DNA from: Bacteroidota bacterium
Lineage (GTDB): Bacteria; Bacteroidota; Bacteroidia; UKL13-3
Length of the DNA: 33,674 bases
Reading direction: 5' to 3'
Assembly: GCA_947459075.1 (NCBI GenBank)
Contig: CANHBJ010000009.1
Coordinates: 1-33,674 of the forward strand
In this document: piece after piece, positions 1 to 7,679 of the stretch
Layout of the letters: each line of letters begins with the position of its first letter
How positions within the stretch are numbered: the stretch's first letter is position 1
Notes under the pieces: generated by a model
What the model was told of the DNA's origin: nothing
The model's database searches: none
The model's input: only the letters and a program-made list of their open reading frames with translations
Program-made: the position numbers and the translations under genes

Positions 1-645
1 GACAGCATTAATACTAAAAGTCATCAAAGTTTTGTGTCCGTAAAGAAAGATATAAGAAAGACAGCATTATTTTTTCTAACACCAAGTACATCCTTAGTAA
101 TTAATAAAAAACTTGGAAACTCAATACAATTCGATTTAGGATTTGAACTAAAAATTAAACGAGCCCTATTCGGATACTCGTTAGGACTTGGTTTCAATAC
201 TACAGATCCTAGCTACATATTAGTTTATAATGATATAAAGTTGAAACCTACTACAAGGTTGAATTGGACTTATAATGCTTGGTACAATTACTTGCCTTTT
301 AAAGAATCTTTTATCAATCCGTATATTGGCGCGGGATTTGGTTTTCAAGAAGGATTCCGATCTCAGGATGTAGTAAATAATAATAATGTACATATATCTA
401 TTTCAACTGCTCAACTTTATCCAGAAGTTGGATTTCTGATTGGCAATTGGCCTAATTACTTAGTTAAACTTAGCGGCTCATATAGATTGAGTGGTTATTG
501 GGCTAAATATTATGGAGATATACAAGAAGAAGAATTAAAGTTTATTGATAATTTGAATTTAAATAGTTGGAGAATAAGCTTTACAGTTTTAATTGGTATG
601 CAAAAAAAATTTAATCAAAAAGCAAAACTTGTGGGCTTATGGTAG
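1..645 (+). CDS. Outer-membrane beta-barrel-like protein, 5' end outside window
   Basis: The reading frame is open from base 1 to the TAG at 643-645, so the gene very probably begins before the window; the GTG at 34 is only the first start-like codon inside it. What is visible is about 214 residues made of alternating short hydrophobic and aromatic segments with glycine- and asparagine-rich turns (for example an INPYIGAGFGF stretch), ending in a strand-like FTVLIGMQKKF segment. This is the look of a Bacteroidota outer-membrane barrel or porin-like protein of unknown ligand. No catalytic motif is visible. It is followed by the decayed region at 722-1539 on the other strand. The barrel assignment is inferred from composition and strand periodicity, not from a recognised family. 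Confidence 0.55.
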   Translation, partial: DSINTKSHQSFVSVKKDIRKTALFFLTPSTSLVINKKLGNSIQFDLGFELKIKRALFGYSLGLGFNTTDPSYILVYNDIKLKPTTRLNWTYNAWYNYLPFKESFINPYIGAGFGFQEGFRSQDVVNNNNVHISISTAQLYPEVGFLIGNWPNYLVKLSGSYRLSGYWAKYYGDIQEEELKFIDNLNLNSWRISFTVLIGMQKKFNQKAKLVGLW

Positions 646-721
646 CTTGTTTACAAAACAAACATTAATTTATTAAAGGCGCTATTGCAACAAAATGATG
701 TTAGAAATAAAGAAATGTCGA

Positions 722-1158
722 TTAACACATAATTTGTTCTCTATTCGCATACACATTAAACCGATCTCCTCTTAAAAAACAATCTGAGTAATCCCAAACT
801 CTTGTGTCGTTTGTACAGCCAAACTGCTTGGGGCACCAACAGCGCACACAATGGGCATACTTGCCACGGCTGCCTTTTGCAACAATTAAAAACTTGTCCG
901 CCAGCTTAAAAGAAAGTTGCATTCGTTAATTGCCGTATTGATGACCTCCCACCAACTTATCCATAGCAATATGCTTACCTGCATCTTCTCGCAAAAGCAA
1001 TAATGCTCCATCTTTCGTAAATAGCGCACAAGCATGTAATCCACCTGTATGCTCAAATATATTTTGTTGCGTCATCATTTTATCTGGCAACGAAGCAATA
1101 ACATCTTTTGAGATTTGAAATATGTAATTTGTTATGGATAATTTGCCATTCACTTTTA
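722..1158 (-). pseudogene. fdhD: Decayed fdhD (formate dehydrogenase accessory sulfurtransferase) remnant
   Basis: Intact FdhD passes sulfur from IscS to the molybdenum cofactor of formate dehydrogenase. The - strand here shows its central and C-terminal blocks: FEHTGGLHACALF, then LLREDAGKHIAMDKLVGG (family form REDVGRHNAVDK), then, in other frames, QKAAVASMPIVCAVGAPSSL and LRGDRFNVYANREQI. These blocks lie in the family order but are broken. The first ends at a stop near 926. An in-frame TAA at 886-888 replaces the Glu of the usual SFE-LLQKA segment. A further frame change precedes the last block. The N-terminal domain and the catalytic CxxC segment are absent, apparently deleted. The upstream end is joined in frame to an unrelated remnant (1159-1539). 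A working FdhD cannot be made from this sequence. Confidence 0.88.
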
Positions 1159-1539
1159 CTTCTGCATCGGTAATGCGGTTGCGGTTGATTTTAAACCTAT
1201 ACGGACTAATATCACTGCTTAACGGACCAGCTCAACTATTTGTATTTTAATGTACTGCGCAATTAAGTTACCTCCGGCAGCTAAAAATCCATGAGTTTTT
1301 GCTTGAAATATAACAACTTTTCGTTGTTGTTATAGGCAAGCAATCAGGCAATAATTGCATCGTACTGACTTAAATTTTCACTTACCAATTTATCATCGGT
1401 TAAAGTAGTTACTTCATAACCAAGCTGACTTAAACACGCCAGCACTTCATCACCCGCACCCGGAGCGAGGTGCTTGCGCAAAAGTGGTTGCCACTGACAA
1501 AAAGGATACAAAAAATAGGGCTATTGTTTTTTTAGTCAT
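1159..1539 (-). pseudogene. Decayed PIG-L/LmbE-family deacetylase remnant with large internal deletion
   Basis: From the ATG at 1537-1539 the - strand encodes a signal peptide ending FAQAPR, which is the N-terminal signature of the large (about 800-residue) secreted Bacteroidota PIG-L deacetylases. It then jumps, with a frameshift, straight to their C-terminal region: PGAGDEVLACLSQLGYEV, NLSQYDAIIA, a stop at 1344-1346, AYNNNEKLLYFKQKLMDF, a frame change in a T-run, GGNLIAQY, and SPYRFKINRNRITDAEV (compare the family's PYxxKxSRDRVTDE). The metal-binding AHPDDE catalytic domain is wholly missing. The frame then runs in phase into fdhD remnants. Family membership rests on the order and spacing of these motifs recalled from the family; the lesions are directly visible. 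Confidence 0.8.
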
Positions 1540-1583
1540 GCTTGTGTGTGTGGTTGATTAGTTATTAGTTGATTGGCCGCAGG

Positions 1584-1603
1584 TACAGACCGCAGCGTCT
1601 GTA
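1584..1603. repeat. Isolated GC-rich inverted repeat
   Basis: A perfect 7-bp inverted repeat, TACAGAC / GTCTGTA, surrounds a CGCAGC loop in the otherwise AT-rich 1540-1668 spacer. On the + strand it is followed by TTTTTAG, but no + strand gene ends nearby. On the - strand, downstream of the MscS gene, there is no U-tract. It is therefore more likely an interspersed intergenic palindrome than a terminator. The rest of the spacer shows nothing I can name. Confidence 0.5.
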
Positions 1604-1668
1604 TTTTTAGTTTAGGGTATATTGTTTGTGGTTTGGTGTTTATTTTAGTTAGTGAAATAGTTACTAAG

Positions 1669-2211
1669 TTATGATTCATTTTCTCGTTTAGCCACCACCG
1701 AAATGGATTTTTGCAATACCAATGAATTTGGAATAGTGATGATTTCCCCGGTTTTGGTTTTGAGGTGAATAAAGAAATACGACAACTCGGTTATCTCGCC
1801 TTCAAACGGATAATCTTTATCTAATACTTTTATGGTATCGCCCAATTTTAAAGGGTGGTTAAAGAACAAGATAATACTAGAGGTTATATTCGAAAGTAAA
1901 GACCACTGCGCAAAAAAAGCGATGCCTAATGCTGTAAAAACAGTACTGGCAAATAAGGCAATCTCATTTTGTTTCAACCCCCAAATACCAGCAATTAAGG
2001 TCAAGGCCGCTATGCTTGTAAATAAATGCACTGCTTTAATTATTATTTTTCTTCGGGTGCGTTGAAGTTGCGCATTTTTTAATGCAGTGTTTATAATGGT
2101 TTTAGTAATAAAAAACAAAACAATGTATAAAACGATAACTGCAATGGTTTCTAAAATTCTAATGTTATCTATATGCATATGATATTTTTTTGATATTTTA
2201 CAACAATACAA
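1669..2211 (-). CDS. Small MscS-family mechanosensitive ion channel
   Basis: This is a short MscS-type channel of about 170-180 residues (E. coli MscS has 286). Channels of this family open under membrane tension and release solutes during osmotic downshock. There is one N-terminal membrane helix (about residues 19-40), a second (about 60-82), and then the pore-lining helix (about 86-118). The beta domain follows, with the family's HPLKLGDTIKV and ITIPNSLVLQKSI motifs. The protein stops soon after the beta domain, so the large C-terminal cytosolic cage is missing; several minimal bacterial MscS proteins share this. The ATG at 2178 (MHIDNIRI) is as plausible a start as the one given. The gene diverges from the hydrolase at 2258. 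Confidence 0.85.
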   Translation of the reverse strand: MYCCKISKKYHMHIDNIRILETIAVIVLYIVLFFITKTIINTALKNAQLQRTRRKIIIKAVHLFTSIAALTLIAGIWGLKQNEIALFASTVFTALGIAFFAQWSLLSNITSSIILFFNHPLKLGDTIKVLDKDYPFEGEITELSYFFIHLKTKTGEIITIPNSLVLQKSISVVAKRENES

Positions 2212-2257
2212 TTTTGGTTTATTTAAATAAGCCTTATATTCGGCAAAATATTAAAAT

Positions 2258-3046
2258 TTGATTGCTTACACCATTTATAAAAATCAAAACGCCAAAGATT
2301 GGGTAACTTTTGTTCACGGTGCTGGAGGAAGCTCAAACATTTGGTTCAAACAAATAAAAGATTTTAACAAGCATTTTAATGTGCTCTTGTTGGATTTACG
2401 TGGGCATGGAAGCTCAAAAGAACAGCATCAGTCCAAACTTAATAAGCCATACGCATTTAAAACAATTGCAGAAGATGTGTTGGAAGTGATTGATCATTTA
2501 AAGATTGAATCATCTCACTTTATCGGTATTTCATTGGGTACTATTGTAATCAGACAATTGGCCGAAATGCATCCCACACGTGTAAAAAGCATGATTTTGG
2601 GTGGTGCTATTTTAAAAATGAATTTCCGTTCGCAAATTTTAATGCGTGTTGGTAATATATTTAAATATCTATTGCCGTATTTAGTGCTCTATCGATTTTT
2701 CGCTTTTGTTATCATGCCCAAAAATAACCACAAACAATCGCGTTTGTTGTTTATTAATGAGGCTAAAAAGTTATACCAAAAAGAGTTTATCAAGTGGTTT
2801 AAACTAACTGCCGAAATTAATCCGGTGCTTCGTTGGTTCCGTCAAACCGAATTAAACATACCTACTTTGTACGTAATGGGTGAGGAAGATTATATGTTTT
2901 TACCATCCGTAAAACAAGTGGTGGCCAATCACACTAAAACCTCCGAATTGTTTATCATACAAAACTGTGGCCATGTGGTTAATGTAGAACATGCAGTTAT
3001 ATTTAATCAAAAAGTTATTGGCTATTTATTAGGTGAAAGTAAATAA
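2258..3046 (+). CDS. Alpha/beta hydrolase
   Basis: The protein has 262 residues and the full alpha/beta-hydrolase signature. The oxyanion-hole motif HGAGGSSNIW is near residue 20, LDLRGHGSS near 46, the nucleophile elbow GISLG near 92, an acid candidate in the GEEDYMF loop, and the catalytic His in NCGHVVN near the C terminus. It is probably a cytosolic esterase or lactonase-like enzyme; the substrate cannot be read from sequence. The first usable start is a TTG at 2258, just inside an AAATTTG sequence, and no in-frame ATG precedes the oxyanion motif, so a TTG start is likely. The gene ends exactly at the left border of the palindromic element 3047-3223 and converges with the gene at 3218-4384. 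Confidence 0.85.
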   Translation: MIAYTIYKNQNAKDWVTFVHGAGGSSNIWFKQIKDFNKHFNVLLLDLRGHGSSKEQHQSKLNKPYAFKTIAEDVLEVIDHLKIESSHFIGISLGTIVIRQLAEMHPTRVKSMILGGAILKMNFRSQILMRVGNIFKYLLPYLVLYRFFAFVIMPKNNHKQSRLLFINEAKKLYQKEFIKWFKLTAEINPVLRWFRQTELNIPTLYVMGEEDYMFLPSVKQVVANHTKTSELFIIQNCGHVVNVEHAVIFNQKVIGYLLGESK

Positions 3047-3223
3047 CGTTTAACCCACATTATGCATTTGGGATACAAATAGCATAATCGATGTAAGAAA
3101 ATCAAGCATTTGGGCATCCGTTACACTTCACCCAAAAGTTGATTTTCTAAATCGGGGTTTACCCAACTAATGCAGATAGTTCGGCTCATTCTTCGCCTTC
3201 TATTGCATAATTTGGGTTTAACG
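3047..3223. repeat. Palindromic element with 20-bp terminal inverted repeats (MITE-like or bidirectional terminator)
   Basis: The left end CGTTTAACCCACATTATGCA (3047-3066) is the inverted match of 3204-3223 (reverse complement CGTTAAACCCAAATTATGCA), 18 of 20 positions identical. Inside lies a second stem, GAAAATCAA / TTGATTTTC, enclosing TTTGGG / CCCAAA, and a third, ATTATGC / GCATAAT, near the left end. The element sits between two convergent genes. Its left edge touches the stop codon of the hydrolase, and its right edge contains the stop codon of the secreted-protein gene. No clear target-site duplication is seen. The repeats are visible; the functional reading (small non-autonomous element or two-way transcription end) is inference. 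Confidence 0.7.
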
Positions 3224-4384
3224 TCCTTCTAGTTCTTCAACTAAACGATAACTTCTTATCTTACCATCAATCTCAACCTCTATACAGGGTTGTGTTTGCG
3301 TGATTTCTTTGTATTTAAATTCACCTTTTTTGTTATACACATAGGTTGTAACATTACACAATGTTCCATCAGCACTGCAATACGTTTCTTGGTGTATTTT
3401 ATTGCCGGGTTGATGGTAGGAAACACTGTAAAATCGCTTGTCGTTTAACTGAGTCATAAAATGTGTTTTTTGCTTAAACGCATCATACCTTTCAGTATTC
3501 AAATAATCTGGGCAGTAGTCGCTAAACCTTCTATATTCTCTAATGTCACCATCATCAAAACGAGCTATGTACTCGGCATACAAATCAGTAAAGTGGCTGT
3601 AGAAGTATTCGTTTTTAATAGAAAAGCTATCGGGCGGAAGGTCTGTAATATGATGGCAAGTAGTATCAGTGGTTATTTGTGGTGAATTTTTAGATAAATA
3701 AAAATATCTGTAGCCATCGGTTTTTATGTAATATTTTTTTCGTTCAATAGAAATGATGGTGTCTTTGCTGCGTTTAATTTTTAAATCAATCATTTGGGTA
3801 ATTTGGCCATTGGTAGGCATAGCTTGTTTTCCCAAATAAGGTATGTTTTTATCAAAATCATCATAATAGGTATAAATGCTATCACCTAATAAAATTCCAT
3901 GTGGGTTGTAAGTAACGTTTACTTTGTAAAGTCCTGCAAATAGTGGAATGCCAAAACTATGGTGCGAAGCGTTTTGGGTGTAATAATTATAATAGTTTTC
4001 AAAATCATTGAGGTAAATAGGTATAACAATTTGCTCTTGCGGTTTTAGATACATGATTTTAACAGTACCTGTATCATACACCATCATGTTCAGCATTTTA
4101 TTTTCTGTATACCTTAATATTAGGGAGTTATTTGCTTTGTCGTAAGCATTTATATAAAACAATTTTTGTCCAATGTTTTGAGTATGCGGAAGTAATACAG
4201 GGTAGCTAGTTTCTTTACTGGTATTGGTTATGGTGATGTTAAAGGTAATTTTTTCTCCTTCGTAATAACTATCCTTATCTGTATTTAAAACAAAGCTTAT
4301 AGGGTGATACTTTAAACTGGCCCATGCATGGTAATTAATTATCAAAACCGTGAAGGCCAGCAGGTGTAATTTTATTGTTTTCAT
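3218..4384 (-). CDS. Secreted protein of unknown function with N-terminal Ig-like domain
   Basis: I do not recognise a named family. Residues 1-22 form a signal peptide (MKTIK, a hydrophobic core, AWA cleavage site). Residues about 27-165 look like an Ig-like beta-sandwich: the FVLNTDKDSYYEGEKITFNI pattern is typical of bacterial domains in which a structural beta-strand follows a 'YxxGE' turn. The central part is rich in Tyr, Asp and Thr. The C-terminal 110 residues contain repeated YSVSYHQPG / TTYVYNKKGEFKYKE-type strands resembling short toxin- or antitoxin-like beta-hairpin repeats. There is no lipobox, so it is probably periplasmic or exported. The gene is monocistronic, and its stop codon lies inside the 20-bp inverted repeat at 3204-3223. 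Confidence 0.75.
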   Translation of the reverse strand: MKTIKLHLLAFTVLIINYHAWASLKYHPISFVLNTDKDSYYEGEKITFNITITNTSKETSYPVLLPHTQNIGQKLFYINAYDKANNSLILRYTENKMLNMMVYDTGTVKIMYLKPQEQIVIPIYLNDFENYYNYYTQNASHHSFGIPLFAGLYKVNVTYNPHGILLGDSIYTYYDDFDKNIPYLGKQAMPTNGQITQMIDLKIKRSKDTIISIERKKYYIKTDGYRYFYLSKNSPQITTDTTCHHITDLPPDSFSIKNEYFYSHFTDLYAEYIARFDDGDIREYRRFSDYCPDYLNTERYDAFKQKTHFMTQLNDKRFYSVSYHQPGNKIHQETYCSADGTLCNVTTYVYNKKGEFKYKEITQTQPCIEVEIDGKIRSYRLVEELEGR

Positions 4385-4761
4385 TATTGAATATCTGAAT
4401 GATGTATTATAACAACTTCCTCATTCAATAGAGGAAATCCATTTTTTGTTTTTACTTTACATACATACAATGTAAATATTATACTGTTTAATTTATGAAA
4501 TATATTTCTTAATCGTTTCTAATATCATTAACAAGCAATAAGCAAACTTGGATGAAATATAGGAATAACGATTTATTCATATTGTCCAATTTCAAAATTT
4601 AAGAAACAATACTTCAAAACGAAGCATACAATGTTGTATTTACTATACCTATTTTAATGGCGCTAAACAAAGTTATTAATGCACACTTCTAGATACAATC
4701 AACAACCAAATGGCTATTAACGGGTTTGTTTTAAACCCACATTATACAATCTTTGCACATC
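4385..4761. other. Intergenic region between divergent genes
   Basis: About 377 AT-rich bases lie between the divergent starts of the secreted-protein gene and lhgO. No coding frame looks real. The region holds the lhgO promoter candidate (4725-4755) and a small inverted repeat GGGTTT / AAACCC at 4723-4739 that covers the -33 region. I see nothing identifiable in 4385-4700. Confidence 0.5.
4725..4755 (+). promoter_or_regulatory. Candidate Bacteroidota-type promoter of lhgO
   Basis: TTTG at 4725-4728, a 19-base spacer, and AATCTTTG at 4748-4755 match the TTG / TAnnTTTG form with one mismatch in the -7 box. The ATG follows after 6 bases, so the transcript would have almost no leader. Confidence 0.45.
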
Positions 4762-5961
4762 ATGAAATACGATTACGTAATAATTGGTGGGGGAATAGTA
4801 GGACTAGCCTCTGCATATCATATACTAAAACTTCAACCGCATGCCAAGTTGGCTTTGTTAGAAAAAGAGTCGGCTGTAGCGGCACATCAAACTGGCCACA
4901 ACAGTGGTGTAATACACTCGGGTATTTACTACAAACCTGGAAGTTTAAAGGCTAAAAACTGCTTAGATGGCTATAACATGATGGTTGATTTTTGTGCTGA
5001 ACATGGCATTAAATTCGACTTGTGTGGCAAGTTAATTGTTGCTGTGAATGACGATGAATTACCAGAATTAGAAAAGTTATATAACCGTGGACATGAAAAT
5101 GGGTTAACGAAAATTACATACGTAAATAAAGAGCAAATTGCTGATTACGAGCCCCATTTAAATGGTGTTAAGGCAATTCATGTGCCCTACACAGGTATTA
5201 TAGATTACACTGAAGTATGTGAGAAATTAGCTGAATTGGTAACCAATATGGGAGGCGAAATATACTTAAACCAAAAAGCTGAAGATATAATTGTAGAACA
5301 AGATTACACGCAAATTATAACCCCATTCAATACATTTATTACTAGCACGTTGGTTAATTGTGCAGGTTTATATTGCGATAAGGTAGCTGAACTAGCAGGG
5401 GAGAAAATAGATACTAAAATTATTCCTTTTAGGGGAGAGTATTTTATGCTTAAACCTGAAAAGAGATATTTGGTAAAGAACCTAATTTATCCTGTTCCTG
5501 ATCCTAATTTCCCATTTTTAGGTGTGCACTTTACGCGCATGATAAATGGTGATATAGAAGCAGGGCCCAATGCAGTATTTGCATTTAAGCGCGAAGGTTA
5601 CCTAAAAAGTGATGTTGACTTGGAAGAAATGTTTGAATCGTTAGCATGGCCAGGTTTTCAGAAAGTGGCTGCTAAATATTGGAAAACTGGTATTGGTGAA
5701 TTTTATAGATCATTTAGTAAATCCGCATTTACAAAGGCATTACAACGTTTGATACCTGAAGTACAAGAAGATGATTTAATCCCTGCAGAATCTGGAGTAC
5801 GTGCACAAGCTTGCGATCGGTCTGGTGGTTTATTAGATGATTTTAAAATTATAGAAAGAGCCAACGCCATTCATGTATTAAACGCCCCATCACCTGCTGC
5901 AACTTCATCATTAAGTATTGGTAAAACCATAGCCGATTTGGCTGTAAAAAAAAATAGATAA
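4762..5961 (+). CDS. lhgO: L-2-hydroxyglutarate dehydrogenase/oxidase LhgO
   Basis: LhgO is an FAD-dependent enzyme that oxidises L-2-hydroxyglutarate to 2-oxoglutarate and passes electrons to the membrane quinone pool. The 399-residue product begins with the Rossmann FAD motif YVIIGGGIVGLASA and carries the family-specific AAHQTGHNSGVIHSGIYY segment. It also has FRGEYFMLKPE and, near the end, GVRAQACDRSGGLLDDF and LNAPSPAATSSLSIG, the second FAD-contact region. The length is normal for the family. I chose the ATG at 4762; a TTG three codons upstream is part of the -7 promoter box. The next gene starts 2 bases after the stop, so the two are probably co-transcribed and translationally coupled. 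Confidence 0.93.
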   Translation: MKYDYVIIGGGIVGLASAYHILKLQPHAKLALLEKESAVAAHQTGHNSGVIHSGIYYKPGSLKAKNCLDGYNMMVDFCAEHGIKFDLCGKLIVAVNDDELPELEKLYNRGHENGLTKITYVNKEQIADYEPHLNGVKAIHVPYTGIIDYTEVCEKLAELVTNMGGEIYLNQKAEDIIVEQDYTQIITPFNTFITSTLVNCAGLYCDKVAELAGEKIDTKIIPFRGEYFMLKPEKRYLVKNLIYPVPDPNFPFLGVHFTRMINGDIEAGPNAVFAFKREGYLKSDVDLEEMFESLAWPGFQKVAAKYWKTGIGEFYRSFSKSAFTKALQRLIPEVQEDDLIPAESGVRAQACDRSGGLLDDFKIIERANAIHVLNAPSPAATSSLSIGKTIADLAVKKNR

Positions 5962-5963
5962 CT

Positions 5964-6380
5964 ATGTTCACAACGCAAACTCAATTACGCGTTCGTTATG
6001 GCGAAACAGATCAAATGGGCGTAGTGTACCATGGTAACTATGCTTTATATTTCGAAATTGCGCGAACCGAAGCATTAAGGCAAATAGATGTAACCTATCG
6101 CAGCTTAGAAGAAAATGGCATAATGATGCCTGTGGTTAACCTAACAGTAAACTATAAAAAACCTGCCAAGTACGATGACTTATTAACCATTAAATCGTTT
6201 TTTAAAGTGATGCCCACTGTTAAAACAATTATAGATTACGAAGTGTATAACGAAGCGAATGAGTTGTTATGCACAGGACAAACTACTTTGGTTTTTGTTG
6301 ATATGAAAACAAATAAAATGATCCGTTGCCCCCAAAATTTGATGGAAATATTTGCTCCGTTTTTTGAAGATAGAGGTTAG
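5964..6380 (+). CDS. YbgC/FadM-type acyl-CoA thioesterase (hotdog fold)
   Basis: The protein is a 138-residue single hotdog domain. The N-terminal motif RYGETDQMGVVYHGNYALYF (residues 11-30) is the 4-hydroxybenzoyl-CoA thioesterase/YbgC signature; Asp16 is the catalytic acid position and His23 lies in the active-site loop. Such enzymes hydrolyse acyl-CoA or acyl-ACP thioesters in the cytosol; the chain length preferred here cannot be inferred. The gene starts 2 bases after lhgO ends, which supports one transcript. Family assignment is firm, but the in vivo substrate is unknown. Confidence 0.9.
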   Translation: MFTTQTQLRVRYGETDQMGVVYHGNYALYFEIARTEALRQIDVTYRSLEENGIMMPVVNLTVNYKKPAKYDDLLTIKSFFKVMPTVKTIIDYEVYNEANELLCTGQTTLVFVDMKTNKMIRCPQNLMEIFAPFFEDRG

Positions 6381-6437
6381 TAACTAGAATTCAGAAAATA
6401 GAAATCTTGGCAGATTTAAATTAAAAAATACCTAAAC

Positions 6438-6600
6438 ATTCATAACCCATAACTCAACACTCATTACCCAACACTCATAACCCAACACTCATAACCCAAC
6501 ACTCATAACCCAACACTCATAACCCATCACTCATAACCCATCACTCATAACTCATCACTCATACCCCAACACTCATAACTCAACACTCAACACTCATAAC
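6438..6600 (+). repeat. 14-nt tandem repeat array lacking G on the + strand
   Basis: From about 6451 to 6597 there are ten tandem units of consensus AACCCAACACTCAT. Variants are AACTCAACACTCAT, TACCCAACACTCAT, AACCCATCACTCAT, AACTCATCACTCAT and ACCCCAACACTCAT, plus a final 21-base unit. A degenerate half-unit precedes 6451. The unit itself reads as two related heptamers. The period is not a multiple of three, and the stretch 6414-6606 contains no G on this strand. It fills the space between the thioesterase stop and the GTG start of the YihY gene, ending about 9 bases before that start. Confidence 0.9.
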
Positions 6601-6606
6601 TAAATA

Positions 6607-7608
6607 GTGCAACCACATAAAGCAAATAAGTTAACTCGTAAGCTGCTCAATTCAACTGTGGCCAAGCGTTTTATATACTTTGCTCAAAGTAAGCAAGTAC
6701 CTGGTTATACTGGTATTAGTTGGTACACCGTATTAGAGTTTTTTATTCGTTGGGTTGATAGAAGAGATTTACAGTTACGCGCCACTTCTTTATCGTTTAC
6801 TTTTTTTCTGGCCTTGTTTCCTTCCATCATTTTTATTTTTACTTTAATTGCATATATACCTATAAGTAATAGCCACCAAAGCATTATGCTTTTTTTTGAA
6901 AAGTTATTACCAACAAGTGCATACAAAGCAGCCCAAACTACTTTGGTTGATATTTTAAACAACCAACGAGGTGGACTGTTATCTTTAGGTTTTTTAACGG
7001 CCATGTATTTTAGCACCAATGGTTTTGTTTCTTTAATGAATGCTTTAAACAAATACGGAAGGCAAAAAGAAACACGGTCGTTTTGGAAAAAAAGAATTGT
7101 GGCCATCATACTAGCCACCATTGTTTCTATATCATTATTAATTGCAGTTGGTTTATTAACCGTTGGCAACTTCACCATAAAATACCTTGATAAGTTGGCT
7201 TATTTTCCTTCTAAAATTACCCCGGTACTTTTGGTTTCACTCAATATTAGTATTGTAGCTGTACTTATTTTGTTTTTTATAAGTATGATATTTTACTTGG
7301 CACCTAATCATAACAAACAATGGAGGTTTATTTCGCCTGGTGCAGTTTTTGCGTGTGTATCTATACTTCTAACCACGTTAGTTTTTTCGGGTTACATAAA
7401 TGCATTTAACACTTATAACAAAGTATATGGATCAATTGGAGTGCTTATTGTTATCATGCTGCTTATTTATATCAATACCTACATTTTGCTATTGGGTTAT
7501 GAGTTAAATATTTCAATTGATAAAGCAGCCAAAGAAATAAAAACGTATAAAGCAATTAAAGCTAATAGGGTAGTAGTACTAAAAAAAGAAGCATATAAAG
7601 AGGAGTAA
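6607..7608 (+). CDS. YihY/BrkB-family inner-membrane protein
   Basis: The product has 333 residues with about six hydrophobic segments, starting near residue 70 (SLSFTFFLALFPSIIFIFTL), and the family's conserved LQLRATSLSFTFFLALFP opening. Later segments include YFSTNGFVSLMNALNKYG and GSIGVLIVIMLLIYINTYILLLG, both typical of YihY/BrkB (formerly annotated as ribonuclease BN, which is not supported). The function is unknown; it is an integral inner-membrane protein. The start is GTG at 6607, with a TAA two codons upstream in the same frame, so the frame cannot extend further. The 14-nt repeat array directly precedes it, so translation initiation must work with a G-free leader if transcribed from upstream. 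Confidence 0.9.
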   Translation: MQPHKANKLTRKLLNSTVAKRFIYFAQSKQVPGYTGISWYTVLEFFIRWVDRRDLQLRATSLSFTFFLALFPSIIFIFTLIAYIPISNSHQSIMLFFEKLLPTSAYKAAQTTLVDILNNQRGGLLSLGFLTAMYFSTNGFVSLMNALNKYGRQKETRSFWKKRIVAIILATIVSISLLIAVGLLTVGNFTIKYLDKLAYFPSKITPVLLVSLNISIVAVLILFFISMIFYLAPNHNKQWRFISPGAVFACVSILLTTLVFSGYINAFNTYNKVYGSIGVLIVIMLLIYINTYILLLGYELNISIDKAAKEIKTYKAIKANRVVVLKKEAYKEE

Positions 7609-7667
7609 ATATAAATTTAAAATATGTTGTGTAACATCTGTTACCAATATAATTACCCCTTATTTGT

Positions 7668-7675
7668 TACATTTG
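7668..7675 (+). promoter_or_regulatory. Candidate -7 box upstream of secreted thioredoxin gene
   Basis: TACATTTG is an exact match to TAnnTTTG and lies only 4 bases before the ATG at 7680. I find no convincing TTG at the -33 distance, so this is a weaker promoter call than those for lhgO or the BatA-like gene. Confidence 0.35.
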
Positions 7676-7679
7676 AAAT

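Noticed and set aside
722-922. Independent small protein encoded by the 66-codon - strand frame
   Set aside because: Reading the neighbouring frames restores consecutive FdhD motifs, so the frame is part of a pseudogene.
3047-3223. Complete insertion sequence
   Set aside because: The inverted repeats enclose only about 140 bases without any transposase frame, and no target-site duplication is visible.
4710-4955. + strand frame of 81 codons over the lhgO start
   Set aside because: It overlaps the FAD-binding region of lhgO in another frame and has no family resemblance.
6438-6600. CRISPR array or coding repeat protein in the 14-nt array
   Set aside because: The units are directly adjacent without spacers, and a 14-base period breaks any reading frame.
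6705-7178. - strand frame of 157 codons inside the YihY gene
   Set aside because: It is the complement of a well-supported membrane-protein gene and shows no motif or start context of its own.
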